Positions 10,731-23,294 of a stretch of 64,000 nucleotides of DNA are shown here, piece after piece (within the stretch, counting starts at the first letter, position 1; each line of letters begins with the position of its first letter). Where the stretch lies: assembly GCA_003508835.1 (NCBI GenBank), contig PUFA01000081.1, forward strand, positions 4,154,001 to 4,218,000. Direction: 5' to 3'. A program made the position numbers and the translations under genes. The notes under the pieces were generated by a model. The model searched no databases. It was given only the letters and a program-made list of their open reading frames with translations, and was not told the origin of the DNA. This DNA comes from Eonycteris spelaea (Eukaryota; Chordata; Mammalia; Chiroptera; Pteropodidae).

Positions 10731-10782
10731 ACATATTTATAATAATCATCCTTTATATGAGTAATTAATGCCCATTCCTGAG
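10731..10782 (+). repeat. Probable source copy of the 52-bp duplicated segment
   Basis: It matches 10006-10057 at 49 of 52 bases, in the same orientation and 725 bp away. Its surroundings show no interrupted repeat, which is why it is taken as the original. Confidence 0.8.
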
Positions 10783-10894
10783 GCCATTTGTCCCTTCTTT
10801 TTGCTTTATATTGATACCACTTTTCTGTAGGCCTTAAATAATTAATTAGTAATACTAAAATTAAACATAATAAGGCATGTATGTTTCACTTTAG

Positions 10895-11065
10895 AATTTT
10901 CAAAATGTTTTTCACATATGTTATCTTGTGTAGTGCCCACTGCCATGCTGTGAAATGGGTAAAAATAACCCTGTTTAACAGATGAAGGTATTGTAGTGAG
11001 GAGACTGTAACCCCCAATGTAGAATGTGGTTTCTGGACTTCAAATCCCAGGCACCCTCCTGAGGG
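10895..11065 (-). mobile_element. MIR-type SINE, reverse orientation, diverged
   Basis: 'TTTTTCACATATGTTATCTT' and 'CTGTTTAACAGATGAAGGTA' correspond to the reversed MIR 3' and core region (TTTCACATATGTTATCTCATT and TTTTACAGATGAGGAAA). Confidence 0.6.
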
Positions 11066-11377
11066 AAGTGCAGAGCCACACCCAGCTATGGGTTGAATGT
11101 CTCCCCACCACCTCCATCAGCCTGCTATGAAATTGACACACCGCCTCTTTTATCACCTTATCACCTTATATTGAAATCTATGCTCATTTAATTTTCAAGG
11201 TCTTTCCCAAACTTCTCTGTTTTCTCGAAATTAATTTCTACTGTACCAAAATGGAGCCTGAAACGAGAGCGTTACCTAATTTTTTACATCTAAAAGTAAC
11301 TGTATTTTCTCTTAACAGAACTCATTTAGATCATTTGCATTTTTCAGATGTAATATAGAAATCCAGGAGTAGGCAGT

Positions 11378-11635
11378 AAAATAGTGTAGCAGTTAAAACT
11401 GCAAGCTCTGGAGCTACTCTGTTGAGCTCAAATCCAAATTCTGACACTTAGCTGTGTAACTTTTTTCTGGTTTCTGAATTTACCTGCTTGTAAAATGAAA
11501 ATGATAACACAATATCCTATGAATATAGAAATAATTAAAGACTAAAGGTTTAAAACATTTAAAAGTTTTAAGCACTAATATTAAAACATTGATAGTATTT
11601 GGCTCATAATAAATGCTAAGAAAATGTTAATCGAG
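11378..11635 (+). mobile_element. MIR SINE, nearly full length
   Basis: 'AATAGTGTAGCAGTTAAAAC' with 'AGCTCTGGAGCTACTCTG' is the tRNA-derived head. 'GCTGTGTAACTTTTTTCTGG', 'CTTGTAAAATGAAAATGAT' and 'ATTTGGCTCATAATAAATGC' follow in order to the 3' end. Confidence 0.85.
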
Positions 11636-13964
11636 ATTACTTTTATGACAAAAATAGCACACATAGTAATCGGATAGTCAACTATAAAGATCATTTCCTT
11701 ACCACATGAATGTGCTTTTCACTGAACAGTTTTGTATTAGCTGTATTATAGTAACCAATGATAGTTATGTATACAGTGAAAGTCAAAACTTTTACTGTAT
11801 TTTTCTAATGTTTCTATAACTATAAATGAATTGAGAAATCTGCATACAGATATTTAAACTTAATGAATCATAGTTACATTGATATTGTCAATGCAGTCTA
11901 ATAAACAGCCTACATGTTATTTATGTTTCAACGCATCGATTCTTGTGATTGTTATGTTCTTTACAATGTTTGATAAAGCAATTTTTGATAGACAAGTGAT
12001 ACTATGATGCTGTAATATAAGCTTCTTATAGAATGATGAAAACATATAGAGTGGCATGGGTTTGTGAAAAGAGCGGAAGGCTACTGGATACTGGGGTTCT
12101 AGTTCTGTTTGCCCCTAAATGTATGATATAGTTGATACACAGGTTGATACATTTAGATTTGTCTTTGCCTCTTAACATGGCATGTCAGTGATAGGTCATG
12201 CCCAAAATTACTGTCAGCTACAACATTTTAGTTTCTGCCTGAATAATTTATAACCACATAATTATGATTATCAATAAGTGTAAAGTGGGTAGTGGAAGTA
12301 TTGTCTTAAAATTCTGACTCTGAATGGCAGAGGGTCTAGAAGTATTTCATTTCTTGGGAAGATATCTCTCTACTTGATTTGACACACTAGCATCTAGCAA
12401 TTACCACCTCTCACGCTCCACTTAAAACTGAGGTAACTCTGCACTATCCTTAGGAATAAAACCTAAGTCTTAAAACAGTTCCTAGACAACATAAACTGGA
12501 ATCTGCTAGATCCCCAGTCTTAATCTGTGCCAACATGTCACATTATACCCTTGAGTATATAGAGCCCTTTTCTACTCTTGGTGCTCATGAATGCTGTTTA
12601 CTTTTCTTGAAATTCTCCTCTCTCCATCTGACCTATTCCTACTCCTAACTAAACTTACCATGTTAGTATAGCTAAAATACAGGTTACAAACTTCTGTGTT
12701 CAGTGTCAATGTTTTATGCATTAGAGACAAGATACACATAAGACTCGTTTCAAGAATCTCTTTTAAAATGAAGACCTGGCAACATTTTGGTAGATGTTTG
12801 TACATGGCATATGAAACTATTAGCTGATAAATAACTTTTCAGATGGGTTCTCAAGCTTTAGAATCCACAAAAATATATTCATATGCACATGGCACTTGGA
12901 ACCCAGATTCACTCAGGTGTATTTCTCATTTCTTCATGCAGGATTTCTAATGTCAATCTCTAGTAAAATTTTACTTCTTCAACAATGATTTTCTTGAACT
13001 CTTATAATAGGTACCTCCTGAATATACCTTCCCAAGTGCCCTATAAACATCCTTCAACATATTTAGCATAATTTCAAAAAAGTCATTTCTTTCAGAAATA
13101 TAATTGTAATAATGTATATGTACTCCCACCAGATTATACATTTTATCAGGCCAAGACACTGTCTGCCTTGGCCAGCATTCTCCATTTACATCAGACACTC
13201 TGCCTGGTCTGTGCAACATTCTTGTCAACAATGTTTTAGTGTTTAGAGTATGACTAAATAAATTGAAAATTGAACACAGAACTCCTAGATGGCAGTCCTA
13301 AGAGTAAAGAGGCAAAAAGTATGCCACACCACAGAAGGAATGATTAATTTCAGTAACCAGTGCAGTTTTTCATTGGATGGCACATTTCCTTGCTGTCTGC
13401 TCTTGTTAAAGTACTGTTTTCATTGGTTGTATTGTTGAATAGTGTTTTATTCTTGTCAGGAGGATATAGGATTTATAAGTAATTGGTCACCTATGCAATC
13501 TGCATTAATCATGAATTTTCATCTAATCTAAATTTAGAACATTTATATTGAGGAACATCTAGGTATGTTAAAAGAAATATCCAGAGAAGCATGTTCACCT
13601 CTCTAACATCATATTTCTGTTTTTAACAGCCTGCATACTGAGCTCATTCCTTCCAGGAACTAAAAAAAGACCTAATGAAATAACTAGAGAAAAACTAGAG
13701 AGTAATCAGGTAAAATACACAGGGTTCCTCGGTCCCTTCTTTTGGAGTAAATGAAAGAAGAAAGAAAAGGAAATGATGATCAGGTGTAGTGGCAAATATT
13801 CATAATATGCCTTTTGGATTAAACAGGTAACACATAATTATTGGAATTCACAGGTTTAAGGTTAAAATAAAGGTTAGCTATTCACATATTTGTTACTCCA
13901 CACTTGTTATTAAAAGCACTAAAATAACTTTTTTGAGTATCATTGGCTTTTTAAAATAATAATT
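11636..13964. other. Anonymous DNA with a possible L2 trace
   Basis: No gene was found. At about 12440-12620 a 'GAATAAAACCTAAGTCTTAA' start and the C/T-rich continuation faintly resemble the L2 pattern 'AATAAAATCCAAACTCCTTA'; this is weak. The rest is unassigned. The open frames at 12572-12805 and 12971-13231 (reverse) show no family resemblance. Confidence 0.45.
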
Positions 13965-14198
13965 AGATTTACTTATTGGATGTAGTCAGTGTACCAGATA
14001 TACCACTCAATATAGTACATGCATTATCAGTATTTAATTAATACCATGCTGCAGTGGATATCACCATGCCCATTTTACAGATGAAGCAACAAAGGCCCAG
14101 ATGGGGTCTGCCAGTAGAAGAAATGAGGTTTATTCCCAGATCTTTCTCAAAATGAAAGCAGGTACTCCTAGTCATTATTCCATACAGTCTCCAAAATC
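13965..14198 (-). mobile_element. MIR SINE, reverse orientation
   Basis: 'AATATAGTACATGCATTATC', 'CCCATTTTACAGATGAAGCA' and 'CAGTAGAAGAAATGAGGTTT' are the reversed MIR 3', core and head regions in the expected order. Confidence 0.8.
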
Positions 14199-14842
14199 CA
14201 TTTTAGTGGAGATACTTGAAGTAAAGTGAAAAAGTGTAAGAAGATAAATCCATGATTTACATTTCACCCAATGCCAGATTAAGTCTGTCCCTACACTATT
14301 ATTGCTTACTCTTAGAATACAAAGTTATTTTTTAGCTCCCTTAATCTGTAGTAGCATAGATTTAAACAATATTAAAGCTTCTAGATGTATCAAGTACACA
14401 AATTGTACTTCTCTTTTGGCAACAATGATACCATTTCAAATAGAAACATATTTTTTAATTGAATAAAGATAAGTATGGCAGCAAAGCTTGAATTTTGTAA
14501 AACTCAAATAGCTTTTTCTTTTAGAGAAAGGATTCTTATTTTTGAGCATGGTATCCTTCATATTTTTCATAGGAAGCTATGCACCTACTTCCCAGCAATA
14601 CTCATATACACATCAATTTTGAGTACATTTTAGAAATTTTAGGCAAATAGAAATGTTTAAAAATAATGATGAAAACAAAAATGATGACCATAATACACTG
14701 AGCATGTATTATATGCAAAAGAAATAGAATAAATTTCCTGAATATTTTCTTAATCTATTTTAGTAGAGTTCAGTAGCATATGTGAGCACATGTTGTATTA
14801 ACCATAAATCATGATATTAACAAAATATAGACTTGCTTGAAC

Positions 14843-15007
14843 CAGAGCTTCTTAACCTGGGGCCCATGATCTTTAGTGGGGAATCCATGCATCCTAGAAA
14901 TATTACTCTCTCTTTATGTACCTTTGCATTTTTCTGGGGGAGAGAGTCCTTCCTTTTCACAAGATGGTTAAAGAAATCTGTGATTCTCTCTAAACTAAGA
15001 ACTAAAG
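14843..15007 (+). mobile_element. hAT-Charlie MITE (MER58-like)
   Basis: The left edge 'CAGAGCTTCTTAACCTGGGG' and the right edge 'AAACTAAGAACTAAAG' are diverged inverted repeats (CAGTGGTTCTTAACCT). Between them 'GCATTTTTCTGGGGGAGAGA' and 'AGAAATCTGTGA' match the remembered family interior. No matching 8-bp flanks remain. Open frames on both strands across this block (14817-15081) are by-products. Confidence 0.7.
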
Positions 15008-17369
15008 ATGAAAGAATTAAATTATGCACTGCCACTAAAATTGTGGGAATACATAATAACATTGGAAATAATGTTGACTAAAAAAAAATGAAGAAAAAGT
15101 ATATATTGAGAAATCTCACCTCTAATAAACAGAATTTATAGATTGAAAATGTCACATTGTATTAACAGTAGTCTGTGTTCATAGATGATTATTATTCTCT
15201 TCTACATATTTCTTAAGTTTTTAAAGTTTTTAAAGTATAATTTTTTTAGTTTTCTAAAATGACTGTATTTTCATATTATATTAGAAAAATCAATATCTTA
15301 ATTTAAAGATAGCTAAATAAATGATATAAAATATCTCCAACATGATCCTTACCACCACCAAATTTTCCTGAAGGAAAATTTATTCAACAAATTTGGTTTT
15401 AATCAAAAATATCTTTTGATACATCTATTGTGAACAAGTACTCTTATTCTGTTGGTGCTCTGGGGATGCAAATATTCATCATTAACACACAAATTAGATT
15501 TAATTATCCAATACTTTACGCTTGGGAAAAAGTGATCTTTATGTCTTCAAAGTTCTTTGATGAAAGGGAATGTTTATTGTACGGTTTTTATAGACAACCT
15601 AGTTTGTAAGATCCAAATTAGATTTTGAAGAGCTTTCTTGTTCCAAATTGGCAGTTATTTAAAGACTCTAGAAGCAGAAGATTTTGATCTCTCACATGTA
15701 TCATTTCCTGTGAGATTTTATTCCTTTTTATAGATTTTATCTGATTTAAACCTGTGGAAATTTTTGAAAATAAAGTTGTATTTCTATAATGCATCTTCTA
15801 AATGCAACAGAAGCTGCTTAAACTATGATTATGCATTTTTCATGACACTGAGTTTTTACATTCAATTATTATTTTGGAGGAACACTTTAAAGGTATAATA
15901 TGGAATAACTGTTTGTTGACTTTATATTAAACAATCTTTTTAAAATGATAGGACAATTGTTTGATCAGTAACTTGTTAATTGCGATCACAGGTCTTTAGA
16001 ACTTTATGGGACCTCAGAGATTACCTGGTATATTTCCTCATCTGATTTGTAAGGTATCTCCAGGTTTCTGTAACATCTCCTTGAACACCCTAAGTGACCT
16101 AGAACATATTATCTTATTGGACAGGATTTTATGAGTCATATAGCTTAAGATTTAGATAAACTTCTTTAGTAAAATAAATGCTAATTATTAGGATAACATG
16201 GAATAAGTCTCATTTTTTTACATTCTAGATGGAAAAGAATTGCTGTAAGCTACACTAAAGGAGTACAAATTAGCCTCACAAAAAGATAATTTATTGGCTC
16301 AAGGCAGGACTAAGTGGAGTTTGATCCTGTGGTATATGACATAATTAAGGGTTGGGCTTTCTATCCAGACAACTCTCTCAGGCAGAATGACAGTCTTATT
16401 CATAAGAAAAATAGTTGTACTTAACATAATTTTACCTGGTTTTAGACACTATTGAAATATATTGAATTAACAGTCAACTAAACCCTTAAGTTGGTATTTT
16501 CCTTTCTGTTTTTCTCTTATATCAATCTTATCATTTGTTTGTGAATTTTTTGAAACCAAATTGTAGTATTTAAAATTATTATACTTTATCAATGTTTGAT
16601 GTAGAATATAATAATTGCTGATAAATATCTTCTGGTATTCTCATGCTGCCATTCAATACATTAGTCATTTCTCTTGAGATTATATTGTATATAAATTTTA
16701 TGAATATACAATTATGCCATTAGATGATATGATGCATATAGCTCACCTAACATTATACCTGATGCATACATACTCATATAGAATAGTTGAAGCAAATTAT
16801 ACTTTTATTCAAACCATTATTAAAGAGGTTGAATAGGATAGAGCATGAGATAAGATTCTGTCATATAACTTTAGTCTTGTATAATACCAATCTGACATTC
16901 AACTAATCATTGCACCATCAGCCTTAAATCTCACCTAGGCTTTGTTTTGTTCTGCCAGCATGGGATGAAGCAAGGGACTTATCTGATACCTGGCTGATAC
17001 ACACATATACATCCCCACACACACTCATCTACACGTATATACATATATTTCTTTTCCATTATTATTTTACTTTACTTTTTAAGTAGAAAATATTATTTAT
17101 TTTCTCTTGGATTTAGTATTATTTGTAACCCCAAGTTTCTTATTTGGAATAATTTAAACTATTTAATTCATTGATAGTAGAAATTAATTAATATGATATT
17201 ATAGTTCTCAGTTGTCACTTTCCATTCTAGGTTCTTAAGAAATGTCTACTTAGTAATTTATTTGCTGGGAAATGATATTGACTTCCTAGTCTGTGGTTCA
17301 TAGGATCTACCTTCTTGGCATCTCTCTAAGTCTTCTAGTATCTACCTGACTTTCTATGATGACAAAGAG
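15008..17369. other. Anonymous DNA with one ancient repeat trace
   Basis: No gene was seen. Between about 16000 and 16110, 'GGGACCTCAGAGATTACCTG', 'TTTCCTCATCTGATTTGTAA' and 'CTCCTTGAACACCCTAAGTG' follow the order of an old mammalian repeat of MIR/CR1-like type. The remainder is AT-rich. A perfect 9-bp-stem hairpin lies at 15360-15381. Confidence 0.45.
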
Positions 17370-17821
17370 GTTATACTAGGATGCTGTGATGTACAACCCA
17401 CATGCCCCTTCAAGCCAAATGTACTTATTTCTCACAGCTGTAGTACTTGCTGCTGGTAAACAGTCCTCACTTATCAGCCCGGACTAGAAATTTTCCTCAG
17501 CTGAAGAAAGCTGCCTCTCCCAAAGCCATACCCTTTTTATGGGAGCAGCCTTCATCTTCAGACTACTCCATATAGGAATACAAATACACACCCCTATGAT
17601 AAGGGGATAATGCTGAGGGGCTGGCCATCCTATCTCAGAGCTCTCCATGGGATTAGTTGATGTCTTTGTTGTAACTACTTTGCAGCCAATCCCCTTTTTG
17701 CCATGCATGCCTTCTTTCTTTCTATTTTACCTATGTTGATCCCAAGAATACATCCTAATAAACTTAGTTCATGTTACTCTTCATCTCACAGTCTGCTTGG
17801 CAGGACACTCAACTTGGACCA
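17370..17821 (+). mobile_element. LTR-like ERV-derived repeat
   Basis: This GC-richer block matches a dispersed mammalian repeat I recognise through 'CTTATCAGCCCGGACTAGAA', 'CTGCCTCTCCCAAAGCCATA', 'GAGCTCTCCATGGGATTAGT' and 'TTTGCAGCCAATCCCC'. A polyadenylation-type CCTAATAAACTTAG at about 17755 and the 'CAGTCTGCTTGGCAGGACAC' end suggest U3-R-U5 order, that is a solo LTR on the plus strand. No retroviral coding region is attached. The left boundary is uncertain. The reverse 74-codon open frame inside it has no significance. Confidence 0.5.
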
Positions 17822-20429
17822 GTTGCCCAAACCAAGTCTGATTTCTCATCTCTAAATTCTCAGAACAACGACAATTCATTTTCTACCCTTTAACTCTCTC
17901 TAGTCTTACTTGAAATTTAGTTTTCTTAAATGTGTTCCCATTTCTTAGTCATATCTGAGCACACAAAAAGTGATCTACAGAGGATCTTTACTGGCTAGAT
18001 AAAGAGGAATATTACTGAATGTTTTATTATGTCAACCTTCAGAATGTTAGTGAAATGTTTATATAGCAGCATGGATGAAGATAATGAGGCATAGGATAGA
18101 GAGAGTATGGTTCATAGAACATACTATTTTTTTTTTAGTGATATTATTCACAGTTGACATTAGGCTTTTTTTTCCCTCTCAAATCAATGCTATGTAGTCA
18201 GTTAACAAAATTTATTAACGTAATACTATTTACTCAATAAATTGTTTTTAAACTATTAGAATTAATAAAACTCCAATAACTAACTGCTTATAAAATAGAA
18301 TAATTTATAATTTCTTTAGATAGAAACAATAACCAGTTTGAAAACAAAATGGCAGGAAAAGATCTTAGCCAAAGTAAAATTCAAATTTAAAATTTCTAAA
18401 AATAGATTTAACAAAAGTATAAAGGTCCTATAAAAAGAAACTATAAAATTTTATGAGGTACATGATGAGAGACATGTAAGGAAACAAAGGTTATGATTGG
18501 GAGGGTTTCATTTTGGAAAAACACTAATGTTCCTTTTAATCTAATCTATACTTGTACATTTATCAGATAGTGATAAAAATTTATGTATTTTTTTATTTGA
18601 CAAATTTCAGTTAGATTAATATCTGTGCAAGGGCACTCAGACATCTTCAGGAAAAGGAGAATAATAAATAGAGATTTTCCAAAATATATATTAAAATGTT
18701 TTTAAGTTGATTAATTAAAATGTAGTATTGATATAAGAAACATACACTGATAATGCTAGCTACTAAAATGATAGCTACTAGCATATCAGACTGGTAAGGC
18801 AACTGGTTTAGGGACAGTTATCTTGTCATTCTGAAAAATGCTAGAGTTGATTACTTAATCTTGTTTCTTAAACCACTTCTATTCAATGCTACCGTTAACC
18901 TGTGGAAGAGACTGAGCATAGGAACTTGAAGTGGGCAGAAGAAGGACTGTTGGGGACCAGGAATGTTTTGCTTCTTAATCTGAATGCTGGTTACATGTTT
19001 GTTCATTTTTTTTTGATAAACTTTGAGCCCCATCATTATGATCTGTGCTCTTTTATCTATATGCAATATAATTAATAAAAAGTTAAGTTTAAAAAGTTAA
19101 TTTAAAAAGTTTGAATACCCGTGATATACCCAGTCCTGGGAACATATCAGTATAAAATCAGGCAGATTTTACACTGAGGACATAGTAACACGAAAGCAGA
19201 CAAATTCAAGGCCAATGATTCCTTTCTACATAGATATACACTGCATAAAGTCAGATAATTTCCTTCTCCCAACACCCTTATCTGAAATCAAACTAAATAA
19301 TATTTTATCTTTGAGAAAAATTGGATTAATATTGCATTCATAAAAAATTAGTTCTATAATTACATGATACAAGGCAGTTTATATATTATAACCTTGCCAT
19401 TTTTATAGTTTAAAGTGATGCACTGGAAAGAAAAAAATAGCATGTGGAAAGTGGAATTTTAGATTAAATATTTATGATACATATACCATATGTTATATGA
19501 CAAGGAAAATTACAATATAAATTATATATTATACGGTAGCTGTCATATGGTTAAAAAAAGAAAAATTAGTGAAAAATTTATAAAGTAAAGCTTTAATTTA
19601 ACAAGTAAAACTTAAATATCTTGGGTTTTATATTCTGCTTTTAAATTCGGATATTATGAAAAGGAAAATTAAATTCTATTATTCCACATTATAGTAAGTA
19701 ATTAGTACATAACTTTTTGTTCAATCACACCTTATATTTAGAAAAGTTTTGTCAAGCCTAATAGTCTACTGTAACATTTAGTTTCTGACTTATTACATAT
19801 TAATTCTCATAGTGTGAATGTGGTATCAAAGTAACTGTAGACTTTTTCTACCTTAACAAGTTGACTGTTGTTTTTGTTTGTTTATCTGTTTGTTTTTTGA
19901 TGTATGATTAGACTGAATCTCATTTACCATGGTAAATCCTCATGGGCTTAGAGCTCTTCAGTCTCTGAATTTACATGACCCATATGTTGATGGATGATAT
20001 GTCTATTTCCTGTATGATTATAACATTCTTAAAATCTATATACAAATTTTATATGTGTAATTTTCAGAGAGTTTAGAAAAATTCTAGGCACACATCAATA
20101 TATGAATACTTAGAGACTGGTTTTTGTTTATTATGGTAGGAATTCTACATTATAACTTTAAATTAATTAATAGCTTCCTCTATGTTAAGGTTTTTGGTTG
20201 AGTTTCATCTCTCTTCCTGGCTTTATAATACCCAGAAACATCCACTTGAAGTATATAGTTGGATGTCTGTTGTTATCCATCAAGTCCTTATCTCACATCA
20301 CTTCTAATCTTCCTGCCTAAATTGCTTGCAAATAATTCCCTGTCCTAGACTTAAGACTGAAGGTCATTTCTCTGTACTGCCTCACCCATGCTGACACTCA
20401 GGTTCCTAAATTCTGTCTTATTGCTTATT
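17822..20429. other. Anonymous AT-rich DNA
   Basis: About 2.6 kb with no gene and no repeat that I can name. Many AATAAA-like and TTTAAA-like strings reflect composition only. Confidence 0.55.
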
Positions 20430-20690
20430 TTCTTAGTCATTCATTAATTACTTGCTTTTAGATACCTACTACTCCATAATTACTATGTTGCTGTGGATAG
20501 CCAGGAAACAAACACACAACAACAATAACAACAAACAACAACAACAACCAAAAACAGACATAGCCTCTGGCTCCACGAGGTTTACAATGCAAATATTAAT
20601 AAAATAATAACATATGAATATATAAAGCATAATGTGTTCTCTAAAATAATAGTACAGAGTTACATGAGAGCAAAGAGTTATCTTTAACTA
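20430..20690 (+). mobile_element. Ancient dispersed mammalian repeat, 5' part (copy 1), with (CAA)n
   Basis: 'TCATTCATTAATTACTTG' followed by 'ACCTACTACTCCATAATTAC', 'GACATAGCCTCTGGCTCCAC' and 'GAGGTTTACAATGCAAAT' tracks the family 'TTCATTCAACAAATATTTAT ... CCCTGCCCTCATGGAGCTTA'. The same family recurs at 30545-31215 and 55445-56740. The internal CAA array lies where the consensus has GAACAAAACAGACAAA. I do not recall the family name with certainty. Confidence 0.5.
20513..20558. repeat. (CAA)n-rich microsatellite
   Basis: Imperfect CAA/AAC units expanded inside the ancient repeat at a naturally AAC-rich position. Confidence 0.85.
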
Positions 20691-21321
20691 TATAATTATG
20701 TTAGATTTCTCTAGAAGACTGTATGTACTAGAAGGGAAATCTAATGGAATTGATGATCTAACTGACAACTTAATGGCTCCTTATCTTCACTTCCTTATCA
20801 GCTATTAAGGATATGGATGATATAATCTTTACCAAGAACCAAAGAAAATAGGCATAGAAAAAATATACTGGTCTAGGAAAAGAGAGACCATTTGAAGTGA
20901 AAACCATTACTCAAGCATTAGTTCTATCGTCATTCTCAACAACTTTTAATAACAAAATAAAAGTAAAAGTATAAAATAATGTGATCCCAGAGTGGCAATA
21001 TGAGAAATAAATAATATCTTTGAAGATTATTTATAAAATATTTTTTTAATTTGTAAATGTGCTTACATTAGTGTGTTCAAAAAATGTATAATTTAAAGTT
21101 TCTTAATTTAGAAAAATAGTAATTCTTACCTGAGCTAAATAAATCAGCAGAAGGTCTTTTTTCCAAGTTGAATGCCCCAAATATTTTTTAAATTTATTTT
21201 TAGAGATATGGGGCTCAGAGTTAGGAAGTTAAAAATCATCATGCACAAATTTTCTTTTTATGTTGGAATCATGTTTCTTCTTTTCTGACAAATGCTCATC
21301 ATTGAAAATAAACAGGTTCAA

Positions 21322-21565
21322 GAACAAAATCGGTTCTGGAGCCAAATTTTTTAGTTAAATCCTGGCTCCACCGGCTACTAGTTTTGTGACCTTGGGCAAA
21401 TTACATGATATCTTTATGCCTTGAATTTCTCATCTATCAAATTGGGTAATAATAGCATGTAGCTCAGAGAGAGTTTGGTTTAAATTAGATAATATATGTG
21501 TAAGTGCTTACCATAATAATGCTTAACACAAAGTGAGTGTTCATTAAATGTTAGTTATAAAATTT
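21322..21565 (+). mobile_element. MIR SINE, nearly full length
   Basis: 'TCCTGGCTCCACCGGCTACT', 'TTGTGACCTTGGGCAAATTA', 'TTTCTCATCTATCAAATTGG' and 'GTGAGTGTTCATTAAATGTT' are all in MIR order. One of the better preserved MIRs in the window. Confidence 0.9.
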
Positions 21566-21764
21566 ATTGTTGTACAAGAATAGTCATCCATGCAAGTAGA
21601 TCAATCTAATTCTTCTGACATTCTGTGTTCAATAGAAAAGGCTGACACCCACTAGTATGACAGATACAGCCTCCTAAATTATTTATGTACTTCCTGTTTC
21701 ATCCCCTTTTCTCCATACAGCCAATAGCCATCATCCAAAATTTAATCAGGTGAGGTTATTTCCT

Positions 21765-21990
21765 TGATTAAAAAACTCAAATATAATTTGTCAACAAATT
21801 ATTATTTGAGGCAAATACAAACACCTTACCATGTCCTACCACAACTTGCATGCTATGACCTCTGCTAATTCTCCATACTTTCCCCCTTCTCCATTGTGTA
21901 TATCAATTCAACCACACTAGCAGTTCCTTTTCTCTTCTCTGAATAAATGTCAAGCAAGTGGCATCTGTTACCTATTAGGAGCAGAAGTGT
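21765..21990 (+). mobile_element. Possible L2 fragment
   Basis: 'CAAACACCTTACCATGTCCT' and the following C/T-rich blocks resemble the L2 segment 'CAAACTCCTTACCATGGCCT'. Divergence is high, so the assignment is tentative. Confidence 0.4.
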
Positions 21991-22049
21991 TAGCACTTCT
22001 ACGCACTGTATTTTGGTATCATAATAATGAAGGAAAACACAACACAATC

Positions 22050-22430
22050 AAGCACTGAATGAAACAACTCTTTACTTACACAGAAGAGAAACAAGGCAAG
22101 ATCAGCTTCAGTAGTGGGTGATGGTCCCCCATGGTCAGCAGGTCCCTTCCAGCAGTCAAAGCAGAGTCACTGGCCTACATGCATTCCTCTTATGTCACAG
22201 AACAAAAGACTGTGTGACCTCCCCACAAGAGATATAGTCCTGGGGTTGTCTAGGTATCATATCACATATGTGCTTAAGCAGAACAAAGGATACACATTGA
22301 GTCTGAAACAGATAAAGGTATTTTCATATAAGATGGCAAGCCCAGCACAGGCTGTGAGGTCTCTTTGTCTTGTTAAGCAAGTGTTCCAGACCCAAAGCCC
22401 TTTCTTATGAATATCAGAGACTGTATACAA
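22050..22430 (-). mobile_element. Possible reverse-oriented LTR-like block
   Basis: A GC-richer island starting near 'AACTCTTTACTTACACAGA' (a reversed AATAAAG-like signal would fit an R-region) and containing 'GATGGTCCCCCATGGTCAGC'. It differs in composition from its surroundings and encodes only a featureless 98-codon forward open frame (22114-22410). I do not recognise a family; the LTR idea rests on composition and the polyadenylation-like string. Confidence 0.3.
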
Positions 22431-22564
22431 GACTTTTTTCTGTAATAGCCTTTTTTCACTTGCTGCTTCTTAAGTCTGGAAGAGTTACCTATATACACAA
22501 AGTATATAGGAATTGCAGGCATGTATTAGACAATTAATAAATATAGATTGGGTGAATGGATTCT

Positions 22565-22828
22565 ATTTATAACCTTTTTAAAATTCGTTATGGTGATATT
22601 GATTAACAAAATTGAGTAAGTTTCAAGTGTACAATTCAACAGTAAGTCATATATATATTGTTGTGTGTGTTCACCATCATAGTTAGATTTCTTTCTGTCA
22701 CCACATATATGACTCCTTTTACCCCACCTACTTCCTTATTCTCCCTATCCTCTGATAACCATTAACCTCTGTTCTTGGTGACAAGGTCTATAGTATATAA
22801 AAATACCTGTTGCCATTCTCTGGAAACA
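22565..22828 (-). mobile_element. LINE-1 3' end, reverse orientation
   Basis: 'GTTATGGTGATATTGATTAA', 'TTTCAAGTGTACAATTCAAC' and 'GTGTGTTCACCATCATAGTT' are the reversed 3' end of the L1 lineage that recurs at 46.8 kb. It is 5'-truncated after the 3' UTR and has no coding remnant. Confidence 0.7.
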
Positions 22829-22838
22829 AATTCTTATA

Positions 22839-22868
22839 ACCCCTTCATGTATGGGTTTTCTGAGTAAA
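22839..22868 (+). repeat. 30-bp segment also present at 23371-23400
   Basis: 28 of 30 bases equal 23371-23400 (differences G/T at offset 15 and A/G at offset 28). It lies just beyond the reverse L1 3' end and is taken as the likely source copy. Confidence 0.85.
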
Positions 22869-23294
22869 TCCTATCTTTTATTCAATGTAAACATTTAGCA
22901 AAATGCTTTCTCATTTATCAAGTGAAGAGATAAGGCTCTAGAGAAAAGCAATCATGTATTTATTCTTATCTATATCACATAGGATCTACTTGAAGTTAGA
23001 CAAAGTCACTTATTAAACTGCATTTTAATGTATGGATTCAGAAAAGGACTTCTGGCCAAGACTGTTGATAAGTGCTCTCAAGATTAGTAAAAAATGTGGC
23101 AAACCCTATGATTTATATAGAGATTGTTTAAGTCCTATTTCCCTTAAAAGAAGTTATTTTAAGGTAATTTACTTAACATAAAACTTTTTTAAAAGAAATG
23201 TTGAAAGGCTTCTGTTCCCAAAGATATAAAGTAGATGTACTTTTTCCAATTTCTCCCACTAAGTGTGTAGTTATTAAAAAGCATCATGAGGGAT

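Noticed and set aside
14817..15081. Forward and reverse open frames overlapping each other
   Set aside because: Both cover a MER58-like MITE, which has no coding capacity.
17484..17708. 74-codon reverse frame
   Set aside because: Lies within the LTR-like block read forward by its repeat motifs and polyadenylation-like signal; no support as a gene.
22114..22410. 98-codon forward open frame
   Set aside because: No domain, splice-site or start context support. It lies in a GC-richer block that looks LTR-like, which raises the chance of a random open frame.
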